Positions 12,501 to 27,500 of a stretch of DNA of 64,000 nucleotides are shown piece after piece (position 1 is the stretch's first letter; the number at the start of each line of letters is the position of its first letter). The notes beneath the pieces are model-generated. The model made no database searches and was not told where the DNA came from. It was given only the letters and a program-made list of their open reading frames with translations. Made by a program: the position numbers and the translations under genes. This DNA comes from Ophioderma brevispina (Eukaryota; Echinodermata; Ophiuroidea; Amphilepidida; Ophiodermatidae), in NCBI GenBank assembly GCA_023653785.1, contig JAMKCH010002900.1:1-64000 (forward strand), given 5' to 3'.

Positions 12501-15500
12501 AATTACATATTGTCTAAGAGGTTTGTTTGGCAGCCATCTTGGATCTTTAGAGGCAGTCATTTGAAGAGGTCTGATTATTGAAAAGTATATCAAATGCTTC
12601 CATCTCATTATAAGGAATAAGAAAATATATACTTTGGTAGATTTGAGTTGGTTAACAGAGATATGGGTGAAAATGTGACTTTGATTGGTCATTATATAGG
12701 GGGCCAAAACTTTTGAAATGCATGGGAGCTTGTCAAAATTGTGCTCAGTTGTTGGTAGAGCATGAAGCAATTCAAAAAAAGTATAGTTTGCACTATCTAC
12801 AATCCTCGCCAAAAAAAATGTTTGGATCACTTGACCGATTAGGGAAAAGGTTTGGACCCCCTATCCCCCAAATTCAATGTTGATCCGAGTCATGTTGTCC
12901 ACAGCTTCGCAAGGCCCCCAACATTGATGATGGGGAGTGGGGAAGATTTGGTAAAAGGGAGACACTGCTTTCTATAAGAAACAATGAATTACCCAAATTT
13001 GAGTTAATTGTGAACATGGCAGTGGTTCCAATATTTGCATCACGTGTTCCAAATATTTGTTTCGAGGATGTATGAGGCAAATGCAAAAAATTCATTAATT
13101 CACGTTTTTGTACTATACTTAAAAAACTAAACCAAGATATAGATACCAAATTTTCGGATTTTAAGCAATAGAATTTAGGTACACTCACATAAACTCTTTT
13201 GGCAAAGTACTTGCAATAAGGGTCCGGTCAATAATTATATCATTGAAAGATTATACAGCACAATATAATACACTCAAAATATAACCCAACCAAAATAGTA
13301 AAGTAGTATTCGTTCATATCGTAAAGACTTTCTCTCCAAATCATGAAGGAACATAGAAATGTATAGGCTATGAGGAAAAATAAGACTTCAAAAGAAAATA
13401 AAATTGACACGCAGTATAACACTGTGTCAGCATGGTTGATTACAATATCATATACTAAGCATTTTATCACGGAATTTGCCAACCACCAAAGTAAAATGAA
13501 ATAGATCGTCAAATTAAAATATGCTGAAAAGTATGTACAACTGTAAAAAAAATGAAGTACAAACAGAAAAAAAGTCACGTAATGACACGAACCCGCAACA
13601 TGATGATCTTGGGTATCTATCCTATACCAACTGCACTACCGAACTGCCGGGAAGAAACAAGCGCTGTAGGGGTGCATACTTTGACCTCTACCCAACTGGA
13701 TGTGAATTATACAAAATCTCATACACAAGTCTCCCAAGTAAATTTACCTTGTAGTTCTTCACCATTGAAGCCGGTACTTTGCATCATGTGTGAGAGATAT
13801 AATTCTTTGTGTTGGTTCTTCATGATTCGGTCGGGGCTTTGTCCGCGACTTTGGCCTGCGACTAATACCTTATAGGCGCATTTCGTCAATAAGGCGCGCT
13901 GATATTACGTATCGGTATGCATGTTCCTCATACTTCAGACTGAGAAAAATAAACAAAAAAACAAAGAGAGATCCAAAACAACCACTTGAGACAGAAAATA
14001 AACAACAACAAAAGCAATGGATCCAAAGCAAAACGCTAGGAGTATCTTCGAAAATGTGTGAGGATGGGGATCGCTGGGGAGAGCAAAAAATCTGTCTTTT
14101 TTCTTCCCATTTTGAATTTATCAACTTGAAATGCCCCATTTACACAATGTCAGTTTAAAAAAGAAAACATTGCATGCAAAGCCAAATGCAGGGGGGATTA
14201 CTATCAAAGAACATTGAATCTTTATCTTTGAGTGAATTAAGGTTGAAATGAAAACAAATAGTTAACGTCACTTTTGTCGGCTACTGTTAACATGATCTAA
14301 TACCTATACCGGCAACTGCACACTTTTACAATAATATCAATCTACCGGGATAAACCAAATGTGTCATGCACAACGAGTGACACGTGCTGTTGTCGACTCT
14401 GTGTTTTAGGTACGAAGGTATTACAGTGTAATCATCACAAGAATACACAAGCGCTTACACAATAGAAGAAAACACATGTGTAGAACGTTAACCTCGAAAA
14501 CTACAAGTATATAGTTGATTTTTTATTCCTGGCCAGTTAAACGATATGTCGATGGTTAAAGAATTTAAGTATTGGAGGGGGATGTGTTGAGATAAACTAA
14601 AAAGTCGTATTAACACTGAAGGATGCTCAAACTTTGTTCCAACAGAAATTGATGCTTACCCCATTTACATGAACAGTGGTATCGAAGATGTAAAGGCTTC
14701 ATACAGATTCAGGGATAGATTGTCGTATAAGTGTGAGACACCCTATCGATTTTCTTGTTTGGGGCGTTCAATCAAAGAACGGATACAGTTTCACGAACCA
14801 GCGAGACTGAGTGGAGAGGAGGATTAGGCCAAGTAAACTATTGTAGGTTGTTATGAGTTGCACTGTAAATAAATACTGTAAATTTTACAGTACAAATCCT
14901 GGCAAAGCAATTCGCCATACAAATTAAGTAAAATTTACAGTAAGGCCTCCTGTAAAATTAAGTTAATCAAAAAAGCGTTAAAAAAACAGATATAGCCGCA
15001 TATTGTGAGTTATTAAGAGAGATTGTGATTGTGTGCACAGGGGGGGGGGGGGGGGGGGGGGGAACGGGGGGGGGCGAGGGGGTGTGGCGGGGGGGTGGGG
15101 GGGGAGGGGGGGGCGGGGCAGGGGGTGGGGGGGGGGTGGGGGAGTGGGGGGGGTGCGGTGGGGGGGGCGAGGGGGGGGGGTATGGGGGGGGGGGCGGGGG
15201 AGGGGGGGGTGGGGTGGTGGGGGGGTGGGGGGGGGGGGGGGGGGGGTGGGGCGGGGGGCTAGGGGGGGGGGGGAGGGGGGGGGTGGGGGGGGGGGGGGGG
15301 GGGGGGAGAATAAAAAACGCACTGACGAACACCCTAACTTAGGAGGCCTATCCAAAATTTTAAGTGTCATATGATATACTGTAAAATTTACAGTTTGGTT
15401 TGTAAAATTGTATTACATCAAAATGTAAAATATACAGTATATTGAACTGAAACCTGTAAACGCTAGATTTTTACGGAGTGGAGTTAGTTTTGTTGGTAGA

Positions 15501-18500
15501 ATTGTTGCCAGGATTTCCTGTAAAATTTGCACTGGTTAATAAAAATTGATATTAATTATTAGTATAATAAATAATAGTATGATGTATAAGTTAAAAATAA
15601 TTAAAATTTATAATTTAATTTTAATTGATAGAAAATAAAGAATGGGAAAAATTCATTAGTAGTGTATATTGGATGTGTACTCAAATTTCAAATAATTCTT
15701 TATTTTAGATTGTTTGTATAGAGGCCTGGAAAATTGGAATAAATCTTACGTATTTTACTGTATTTCAAATTACAGCCAAAACGTAAGTTTTGGAACGTTT
15801 TTACGTATTTTACAGTAAAATGCACTGTAATTTGTACAGGTGACCAAAATCACAGCTACTTGTAAATGATGGACCAAATCTGTGAAAATATTATTTCTGG
15901 ACAAGATGACTAAATTAAACGATCAGATTGTTCTTATAGTGCAGTAGTGACGTAAAAGAACTTTCAAATGGTGAGTCCTAAACAAATTATTGATATCATT
16001 TCTCATGTTGAAGTCTTCCGAATGGTTCAAGTTGGGTGTTTGAATTTGTCAGGCAGTGCTGGTAATCTTTGCTTAGTGGAGAACAGGGAAATTTTTCAAT
16101 TAGCATTATTCTCATCCGGTAGTGACATCGAATTTCAAGTATTAGCGATTGGGTAAAGTATCAAGCCTCTCAGAACGAATGGGCATAGTGGACACGCCCC
16201 AAAAACTTGTAGAACGGACAGGAATAAAAAATCCTACTATAGATAGTATACAATTAGTTCTTTTCGGATTGGTGTAAATCGCGTCAATCAAATTTGCTCT
16301 AAACGGTAATAATATGAATCTACCATAATGATGAAAACACTGTAAAATGTGCAGCAATTAGTAAAATTAAAAAATGTTTTTAAAATGAAGAGAAAATCAA
16401 GAAAGGCATTTTGTGCCGGTAAACCCGGCTGGACTGTAAACTAGCTAAACACACCTGCAATGATTATCGTAACGGGATTTTATTTGCTTTTTCAGGTTTG
16501 AAGTACTCTCCCAACGTGGCTCAGTCATAGGCTACAGGAACGGCCAAACTAAGAAAACTGGTTCGAATCCCGAAATGTATAACCACTATATTGTATTTTG
16601 GGCGTTGTGTACCCTGTATATACATTTTTGGTCACGATTTGATCCGATGATTTGGTAGTTCTTTATATTTAAGTTTTTTTAGATGGATAATTTTCTTAAT
16701 TAGATGGATAATGGATTCAATAATTATGCAGGAGTTAGCGGGTCAAACCATACTCACCTGCCGCAAGGCCATTCCGCCAGAATTATATGGTCCTGTCTGT
16801 CGCAATCATATGCAGCGGGCGTTTCCGGGTGGACTTTTTCTTTGTCAATGGTTGTCTATGGGCTATACTTGTTTAAAGTGCCCATGATTTTTGAAATATT
16901 GCACGGAAATGCGGATATTATGGTACTAGGGTACATGTAATGCTTTAAGATATACTCCCAAACAGAAGGCTCAGATATATATAAGAATATACCGTTTTAA
17001 TTGTATGAGGCTACACTGCCACACAAATCACAATGTGTATTCAAACAAAGGGGTTATGGGTGACCGGTCCCTAAACGTGTATTTGGCTGTTTGTTCTTTG
17101 AGGATTGAGTTAATTGACTAAAAATTATGTAAAAAGATTTGTGACTACACCTGGTTTTAATGATATCAAAGGAAATGCAGTAAGTGATCGTGTTAGCTCA
17201 GATCTGGTAGTATTTAATATATATTAATGCATTCACCTGCCCTCAACATTTACATAATACTGAACAGTCCCTAAAACATGTTATTTCATTGAGATTTCTC
17301 CACAATGTGAGAATCTTTATGGGATATTGTACTGAAATTGTGTTTTTGTCTATATCTGCTTAGTTTGAAAATATTAGCTAAAAACGTGAAATTAGATGAA
17401 ATTTTGGAAATGACTCAACAACATCGAAAAAAATGGTGATCACTTTGACCGAGTAAGGGAAGGTGATCCCCTCTCCCCCAATTCAATGTTGAATCCGAGT
17501 CATGTGTCCAACAGCTTCGCCAGGTCCCCCAACGTTGATTGATGGGGAGTGTGGAAGAATTGGTAAAGGGACGAACTTCTATTTCTAAAGAACATGACTT
17601 ACTGGCAAATTCGTCTCATTTGTGAACATGGCAGTGGTTCCAATATATTGCATCAAGTGTTTCAAATATTTTTCGATGATTCGAGGATTTTTAGATAGGG
17701 GGTAAAATTGAGGTGGAAATGTTGGCAAACATCTGTCCAAATTTGTATTGTTTTGTATGGGAATTGGATCACTTGGCTCTTTTCTAAAATTACCAAACGG
17801 AGATCATAAAATCATGGAAACTACCATTTCCGGGTTCATGCTCATAAAAACAATTGACACCAATTTTCAAGATTGCAAGCATTTTGAAAATTTTGGCCCC
17901 CTGTACGCAATGGCCAATCAAAAGTCAATGACCTTAACAATTTTCACCCCTTCATGTCTGCTCAGTTGAAACCTAAGCTATGCCAAATTTATATTATGAT
18001 CCTTATGGTGAGACGAATCATGGAACCCTTTGTGAGATTAATCAATTTAATCCAAGAGGGCCGTCAAACGGGACCCTTGGGACAGTATATGATGGGGCCA
18101 TCAATAATTCGCAACATTGTTTGGAGATGACTGTCGCTAGATGGCGTATCGAGTTCACCGGAGTGTGTGGTAGATGACTGTCCGAAATTCTGTATTGAGT
18201 CCACAGACTTTGACTTCATTTCCAAGTATAATGTGGTCAATTGTTCAATTTGCCTGGTTTACAGACAAAAGCTGGTCCAGACAAATTAAATTAACACAGT
18301 GGAGTTGCGGAAATACCTGAAATGTTGAATATCACTTGGAATTTTCAACATAAGTTGTTGTAGTCCTTTTGAGACTGAATGTCAAGCAGAAGAGGTGGTT
18401 ATGTTTACCTCCGGGATCTTGAAATGTCACTTAACGGTGCCACAAGATTTATCATAAAAGGTTGTCCCTAAAAATTGTGTGGAAAATCTTAGGCAGTCTA

Positions 18501-21500
18501 GCACTAAGTAGAGTTTTTTTATTCAAAACTATCAAATGATTAAGGCGATCATTTTCTTTTGTACAAAATTGTAAAATTTCTAATTATATAGGAGCAAATA
18601 CTAAATTCAGCCTATTTTTTATATTGAAAATTAGCAAATGAATCACCCATTTGGTTTCACTTTCAAGGCATTACTGCCAAATAACAAGAGTAAAGAATAG
18701 AAATTAAGAAATATAGTGGGGATCTTGTATATATGAAAGCACACAGTGGGACACAAATATGGAGTGTCCCAAATATCTTGTTGCACCTTTATGTAAGCTT
18801 TAATTGTGTGAATTACAGTAGCCATTTAATGTGTGCAAAAGTTCCCAGTAACCATGAGCACCACATTTACATTTGTTATCACACCATGGTTGAAATAGTT
18901 TGCAGACAAAATGAGAACAAGTATGAGGTTTTCATGATAAGCGAATCTCCGGTTGATGGAGTTTGTTAGGAGGAGTTGTCTTGTGAGGATTGAATAGTAC
19001 CCCTTTAATGCCCCAACTGAAGTTGTACTGTTGCCCTCAAGGTTCGTCAGGAGAAGAGAAGAATCAGTTAGCTTCACAATGCATTGACTTCAATGGGGTG
19101 TTAATAACAGGTTACTCATGTGAATCGTTAGAAATGAAAATGGCAAGGAATAGTACTGATCACAAACTTGGCATTTTAAGAATGTGTCATCTCTAACGAT
19201 TCACATGACTACCGGTACTGAACTTCCATTGGAAGAACTGCATTGTGGGAAGAATACTGATATCTTGTCAGGAAGTATGTGGCTAGCAATTGCAAGCTTA
19301 GTGGGTGGGTGATTGGCATTGAGCAAGTCTGTGGATCATTGCGTGTAAAAATATGGAACCAAAACAGTTTCTCAAAGCATGCTGATCCAATAGAGCTCTT
19401 GATGGATGATATATGCCTCCGAATGAGAACTCAAAACATGCATTAAATCACTGCTGTCAGCGTTCCAAAGTAATAAACAACTAGCGGTTGCCCGCGCTTC
19501 GTGCGGGCAACCCGCTAGCTGATTGGAATGGGAGCGGTCACTAACGGGTTGATCACTCGGCAACATGACGCAAAACTAAAGAGGACTTATTATATTTTCT
19601 CCCAGCCTCATTTATTTGCCTTTAAGGCCATAGCCGCAAATGTATTATGTGAAAAGTGTCAAAGTTAGGGCCCCCTATCTCAACCTGAGCTATCTTGAAG
19701 TCAGGTGAACCATACGGCACAAATTAATGTGCAAACAAAGGAACTCGCACGCACTCCAAGACCCCCCCACGTTGGGGAGCTGTGGTCGGCGGAAGGGGGT
19801 TCTCAGTGACGTTAGCTAATTAATGGGGAATGAGGAAACCCTTTGGGAAGAAAGAAAGTAGGGATATGGTGCAAAATTTTACTCCTTCTACCGCGAGAGA
19901 CAGATGGTGGAATTCTGTATAGGCCTACGTGGCTCAATTCTAGTGCCTATCTGCATGTTCCGTATCTGTGCCCCTGGCAGTGGCGGCGACCAGACTTCCG
20001 TTCGGGGATGGGGGATTTTGGGGTAGGGGGTGGGCGGCAGGAAGTTAAAAATGTGGGGAAGCCAATTGCAGATTGTTACAATATGGGTCCAATTGTGTTT
20101 TGCCAAAATTTGGTTGATTTTTGGTAGACAATTATCAAAAATACTATGCAAAAATTCCTGTTGACATGTGCCTTCACACAATATATACCACGCGTGTGTA
20201 GACAGTAAAATGGCGAATGCACATGAGGACTTATTCGCCTAAAATAAGATTAAACAACTTGATTGGCTAATAGAACCTACAAAATGAAAAATATTGTAAT
20301 GATGGAAAATTTATGAGAGTGCAAAGAATTAAAGTGCGTTTGTCCCATCTTTGGGACCCCCTCCGATTTACCAGGAAGTAGTTATCGATTTATATCAGAT
20401 GGAAGGTCGTATTTTTCTCATTGTCGTCTGAAATTTGAAGCCCCTTAAATCCATTCCATTGCCAAGATATTAAACAAAAAAATGACGCGCGTTTAAAAGG
20501 GTGTAACCATTAGATTCCAGTATTGAAATAGGGCTTTGCAATAGGCATTATTGCGTCTACAAACAAACGCAAGGCTTGTTTCCCACGGACTTGATGGGGT
20601 GTATGTGCAAGGGCTAGGCTCTCACGTTCAAGTAGAGAACACAATACACATAAATCGGAACAACCACGGTTAATTAAAAAAAAAACAGAGTTCTCTTCAG
20701 CTTTGGTTTTAATGATCGGGGTATTAACATTCATGGATCACGATTCCGTTAATTGGATTTGCATACGGATCCAAGGGCTTACATATTGCACAAAATGCGC
20801 TGGGTCAGAGCCCTCGGTTTTGGGACAGCAGCTATATAGCTGGCAGACCACTTAGCAATCCGGTGCGTGTGTATGTATGTGGGTGGGAGGGGCGTGGGTG
20901 CTGTAGTGTGTGTGTTTGTGTGAATGTCGTGTGGGTGTGTGTGTGTAGTGTCACAAATTGTTAAGTTTTTTTTAAATGGACCTCAATTGAAAAGTGGAAC
21001 GCAATTGGAACCAAATTCTGTCATAGGTGCACAATGGGATCCTACTATATGTGGATGAGTAAATGTAATGTTTGTGAAAAGGTCAAAGGTCATGTGAGGA
21101 CAGGTGAAATGGCTAAACATTGTAAAATGATGAAATGAAAACTGAAGTTCAATTGGGAACCAAACTTTTGTCATAGGTGCAACATGCGATCCTCATATGG
21201 TGATGAGATCAAGGGTCCACAGCCAGGGTCAAAGTGTAGGGGGGCCCAAAAGCTTATATTCTTTTGACTATAGCGAGCAGGCGAAAGCCGAGAACAGAGA
21301 AATTCTAGTTGTTTTGTTTTTATTTATTTTATTTTGTGACAAGTCGCGGTATTTGGGCCATAACCCTACGGAATGTTTCTGGCTCTCAATATACTCTCAC
21401 ATCAATATCTGCGCGAAACTTACGGATTGGGTGGGTAAAGGCAATTCCTATGGGGAGGTTGTTGGGTTAGGACGTGCCTACGAGAGTTGGAAAAGTTAGG

Positions 21501-24500
21501 ACCCATAGCTGAAATTGTGTTTTTGCCAAAAAGTGGGGACCCAAACCTATACCAGCGATGGAAATTTTAGGCAAATTTAACCCAAAATTCGCATTTCTCA
21601 AAATGTGCATTGTAAGCAAATTTTTGCTCGGATAGGAAATTTGGACTAAGTTCCAACAATTTTTAGCAATTTTGGGCTTGCCGATTGAGAAGAAAAACCC
21701 GACATTTTGCGCTATACCAAAATTGGCATGAAAAAAAAAAGGATCATGATCTAACCAGAGAGGTTTGAAAGGACGATGCTGGGCACATCCCGAGTATGGT
21801 TCTTTGTGTTGAGACACCCCCCCCCCCCCGGGGTCAATTCTATCAAAATTAAAGTCCTTTAATTATACTTAAATCGGGGCCATCCCCCTTTAATTGCCAT
21901 GCCACTGAGGTTGTAAACGACCTGCGTTCTTCGAGCTAATAATATTAGTATCCTAGTATAAAACCAGACCTTTCTTCGAGCTAATACTATTACGCGAAGA
22001 TATACTTTGCCTAATAACAGTTATATCATTGCATTCGACCTCCAAAGCCATTGCAGAGTACAAATAATACCAAGGACGCGAGTGCAGTCAGTGGCAAGGT
22101 CCAGTCAGCCTTCTTGTTCCTAATAGTCAGGCGGAAGGTCACCCAATTTCTTCCAAATATAACGTTAATGGACGATGTAATAATGAATACAAAAAAAAAT
22201 GCTTAACGTATCTGTTCAATGATATAGAGGATCTTATCCTCTTATTTTTGTTTCCAAAAAAAAAGAATTTAGAAATAAATACAAAGAGGGCAAACTCGCC
22301 AACGCGATCACGAATTAACGCGAGAACCAAAGGTCACGAAATTTGAGTCAAAATAAACACGTTGTTGAGAATGAGAAAGTCTTTCATGAAGTAAATAAGT
22401 AGTATAAATCATCTGAATGTTTTTACAGTAGGCCTTCTATTGTTTTATTTTATCACCAAGAAATAAATAAATTTTACATAGAAATAGCAGAAACCAAAAT
22501 CGAAGGACATGGGTAATCAACCCACGAACATGAATGATACCCTCGTTCCCTAGACTATGGTACCCACAATTAACGTACTACTCTTTGCAAACCACAGAAT
22601 TAATACTCATTTACTACTGTTACAACATGTGGTAGCTATTTACAACAAGTTTATTGCAATTCTCACGAAATGCAAAATCATCTATCGCCAGTTTTAATAA
22701 AAAACAGGAAGAGCACGTCCGTCCTGGGTCCCGACAATCAGGAGACACGCTGGGAAGGGATACCTGACTAGGGTACACATTCCACATGGCGGCCTCCTGG
22801 GTCAAAAATGGCAGCCTCCATGGACCAAACAACATTTGGCTAAGTCGATCTTTATAGTAATAGATTCATGATCAGTGGTAACAAGTAATTATAATAATCA
22901 ATTATTACTTCGGTAATTCATAGATTGCTCAATATATTCCTGGGTAAATACGGGTTTGCCAAAGACAGGGAAAGGTCAGTAGAGGTTAATAAGGAATTTT
23001 AAACGACATGATCTACAGCAAACCACAAGCAAACGTTAACTAATGACATTTAATTTTTCTGGACAGAAAAGAATGTTAAATTTTAATGCGGATAGGCAGA
23101 GAGTGTGGTTGGTATGTATTGTGCTAACCTCGTGTAGCCAATAGCACTCACTAATTTTCCCAAGTGTCATTAGCTATGGCCCTACAACCCCGAACCTTGT
23201 TCTTTTTCTAGCGTATCCAAGTTCATGTGAGGCTTTTGGTGGTGGAAGGATTTATTCAACGTAGTGATCGGGGCCAAATTATATCCATGATACGGATGCT
23301 CCTGAAATGGCCGCAGTGGGGGAGGATTGGGAATACAGGCTCGGCAGGGATTTTCACCCTACTTTATTCGACACTGGCTGGATGCAATATGTTTACAGTT
23401 GGGACTCCTTCTCTGAACACGGGACCGACGGCTACTTCTTAACGCCCTCCGCAGGACTGGGTGCTTTATGATCTTTTGCCAGATGCCAAAATGAACCATG
23501 GAGGAGAGCGAGTATTCTTGCATTTTTAATCAGTAGTGGTTTAAGGATCACATCCAGGAAATGCGTACCCGAAACTAAATCCAGCCAAGTGACCCCACCG
23601 AGATTCGAACCCGGGAATTTTTGGTAGAATTGCACCACAGGCAATACTTAACCACTGACATGCTCTCCCAAACATGAACCTGAACAGTCAGGGGTGATGA
23701 GCCCAAGGCAGCATTAGGACAAACTTTGCCTATGCCTGAATAAACCATTGTGTATGGTGGATATTAGAACTACTGTGACTCTGGCGAAATAGGAAATAAC
23801 ATTGTTATAAGAATTGGCCAATGAATTACATGGTTAGTTGATGAATACTAATGAGGATTACCAAAAAATAGCATTTGACTTCTTTATTCTGTACTGCAGG
23901 GACTTGTCTTCAATTAACCAAAGTTCGTGGTAAACCGGTTGTTGTGAAGCGATCGAGTGAGGCTCAATGCTTTGAATCCCCTAACCTTCAAGCCATTACT
24001 AACAAACTACACGGGGGGGTCAATGTTGAAGGTTGGTATCTCATGAGATAAGTAGGATCCAGTGAAGATTTCAGTGGCTTAGATCTGCATAATATACCAC
24101 CCACCACGCTGCTAGTAACAAATATACCTATTTGCATGGATTTTGGAGTTTTAGTGCTCATGATCTGAGATGAGTATATCTAACAGAGATTCAAAGCAAG
24201 TAATCAATGGATTGTTTGCAGCGTGCAGTGTCTGGTACAGTATTGTTATGTTAATTCAACTATTCCCTCGACTGATCGGGAAGCAGTGATCGTTATTCAA
24301 TACAATTCAATGCATAACCTCAAGATTTGAGTTTGGCGGACTATTTTGAAATAAATGGTGCTCACACATGGTTGTTATTTCTCTTGAACACAGTTTAGTA
24401 TTCAGTGACTATTGCATATAGGCCATGAAATGACCTGAATTGAAATGACCCCAATTTTGTACACGCAATTGTCGACTATTCGTAGAATTTGCTCAAATAT

Positions 24501-27500
24501 CGATGTATTGATGACATTCTTGGATATCTTCAAAATATACTGAGATAATTAAAATGTGAATTCTATCTTTCAGTTTCATGAGAATTGAAACAAACTTGGG
24601 CCAGTTTATTTCGGAACTCAGATTTTGTGAACAGAATGGAATCTAATTCGGGGACTGTTTATATTTTGACTTATGTCTTATGAAAATGAAGCTATTGTTG
24701 ACATAGCCAAACCCATAAAGTGTTAATGTGAACTGGTCTTAAGAACGAGTATTTTCTTGTTAGGTCATGAATTGAAGCACAAAATTTGGTAAAATGGTCT
24801 GATTTACAGGATACCTAGCTCATAGAAAACTTAAGGCGCTCACAGCGCCGCTGTGCAGCCAAGTCATTGCAAGCCGAAACAGACCCGGTTCGATACGCTC
24901 GAGCTGTTAACAATGGATCACAGCTTTGCTTCCGATCTCTGTTAGGTATACTCATCTCAGTCATGATCAATCAATCCCTGCTTGTTCCTTTAAACATGTG
25001 CAGAATAAACACAGCACAAGTTTTAGTTGTACTTTATAGGTAACTTTTTTGTCTTCCATTGGCATCACTTGTAAGATATCTGAGATATTTTACAGAATTA
25101 AAGGTCACAGTTTACTCTATCAAGACCCTCTAAGCTGCACAAGATCCTTTGGCCAACCAAAACTTTGAACCTTGTATATAGTGTTAAATGGAAATCGGAG
25201 GCAGGGTTATTACTAAAATGAAACATAAACAAGCTTAAAACATTTCAAAGAAATCAAAAGTAAAACAAAGAACTGGAACTAGAAAAGCTGTACCTTGCAA
25301 TAAAGGTAGGTAAATCATTACTTGTCAGTGATAAATATAACACTGATTTGCATGAGTATTAATTGAATGTTTCATTTGGTGCAAGTAGAAAATGAGAGCA
25401 ACAGGATCAATGCATGATTTAAAAAAAAATAATAAACTGCATTCTGCATTACTTTTTCAAACTTTGATAAACAAACTATTAAATCATTTTGGCTTTATCT
25501 CTATTATTTTTACAATTTGATATTTTTCCTTTTTACCTCTTTCAACCTTCCCAATTGTATTTATTCATTTATTTATTTTTATTTTTTTGGAGAGGAGATG
25601 TGCTTACCACCAATTTGAAATTTAAAATGTACACTGCAAAATTACAGGAAGTTATTCAGGGGAGTTTTAGTTTCACCAGGATACAGCGGTCACACACCTT
25701 ATGACTCAACTTTCATGAATGTCAACCGTCCTTTCTGGCCCCAAGAGTGAGAGGTTATGTTATCCTGTTGGATACATGTCTGTATGTCTGTATGTGATGA
25801 AATGTGATTAATCCACTATACAAACCATAACCATGTGAACTTGGTAGGGTGGTAGACCATGATGTATATAGTTTGCATCTATATATCTGTATATTAATAC
25901 GCTAATTTGCATATGAATGATATCTGTATATTAATGAGCTAATTTGCATATGAAAAGATTCATTAATCCACTGTTCCAATAAAGCACAACAACCCTCAAC
26001 TTTGAAGGATAGTGTAGTTCTGCCTCCAGATATCTGCATGTTAATGAATATCAATGAGCTCATTTGCATATAAACAAAACAGGCTGTTAGGCCACCTTAA
26101 TTACTGACTGCGTTGTTCTTGTTGACACATGGAGCCAGTTACTTCCTAACGTGTGTGAACTTTAGTTGGTTGATTTCTGTTTTCATGGTCCAGTAATCTT
26201 GCCATTTTTCCCTCATGTTGATTGATATCTCATTCATTTTGGGTGTGGGGTGGACAGTTCTATGAATTATGAAATGCCTTTTTTAAAAATACTTATAATA
26301 AAAATATTTCTCAGATGAAAAACAACCTGAGCATATAAGAACCTGCTGTATGAGCTACGATGATGTAACTAGGTGGAAAGGAGGGGGGTGGAGTGGGGTG
26401 ACATGTTGGTGACCTCATATGCCCTTGGTGACCTCATGTGACCTTTGGCGACCTCATGTGACCTTTGGCCATCCAAATTTTAACCCTTAATATATTGCAT
26501 ACCGTGTGAGTAACTTGGTGGAAAGGAGGGGGTGGGGTGGGGTGACATGTTGGTGACCTCATGTGACCTTCATGACCTTATGTGACCTTTGGCTTCATTC
26601 ACAAACTGCGATGGCAGATGACACTCGGGGTCTGGGGACCGCGATGTATTTTTTGTATATTGGAACAAAATGAATAGTGTGTATTATTGTTGATATAGAT
26701 CGGTCATAAATACATTTTTCTATTGGTCTCAAACTGTGGGGAGAGTTGGTTATATGTCAAGAAAGGTAAAAAAATAATTAGATCTTATAAATTTCCTGTT
26801 GTAAAATGCAAAAAATCTAAAATCTAAATTCAGTTTTAAGTGGTTTTAAAACTAGGTAAAATAAACCCACCAACGGTATTTATTTTTGGCAGTTTGGTCC
26901 AGATTTTACCTTTAAATTTGCCAGTGATACAGTTTCCTCCGCAACTCTTTCATTATGACAATAACTTGATCGGTATGTTTTTTATTTTTTTTATGCCAGT
27001 TGAATGGGGGGGCTTGTGGTTGGATTTTCCGTCAAAGAAATATGGCATGCCTTCGGTGTCTACATAATAGGAATGGCAATGTAGGGCCGATTGAGAATAT
27101 CGTCCCTGGTATCACTGTAGCAACAGTAAGTAATTGAACACCAATTTACAGCACTGTGTCAAAGAGATGTAGCAAAGCCAAATTACAGTAATCCGTATTT
27201 TTTTAAATAAAAAAAAAAAAGAAGCTTAAAATCAGAGAGTCAATAACAATCGAAATGGATATAATTGAAGGAGCAAGGAATTAACAAGCATGGTCACTGC
27301 CTATATATGATGGTGTTAAAGATCATTTGTCGTTATAAGCAGTCAATTAACAATCTGTTAAGAAAGCCCAATAGAAGATATTCATAGAATTTATATAGGC
27401 TGCTCTGACTCCTAGATGAACTTTGACCTTGAATGACCCCCTTTGATTGGTAATATGAACCCCTCTCCCTGAGCTTATGTCCACCAACTTTGAACCCAAT

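Larger units (their letters stand above)
11945..23899 (+). other. ASPG intron, about 12 kb
   Basis: No coding exon was recognised. It holds the G tract (15040-15306) within a block of CTGTAAA palindromes (14862-15845). It also holds two copies of one diverged repeat (12843-12990 and 17450-17600), tRNA-like segments at 13584-13650, 16508-16575 and 23595-23670, a relative of MITE family F (18421-18770) and a short foldback (19116-19208). A possible Helitron end (19481-19520), a four-copy-family MITE (20329-20673) and an AGGTCA-type repeat (20960-21250) complete the list. The rest is AT-rich. Confidence 0.55.

Noticed and set aside
14967..15374. Five open frames of 77-130 residues made of Gly or Pro runs
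   Set aside because: They are produced by the G tract and overlap on both strands; no conserved or complex sequence.
16508..16575. Functional tRNA gene
   Set aside because: A and B boxes are present, but no acceptor stem or anticodon arm can be formed convincingly.
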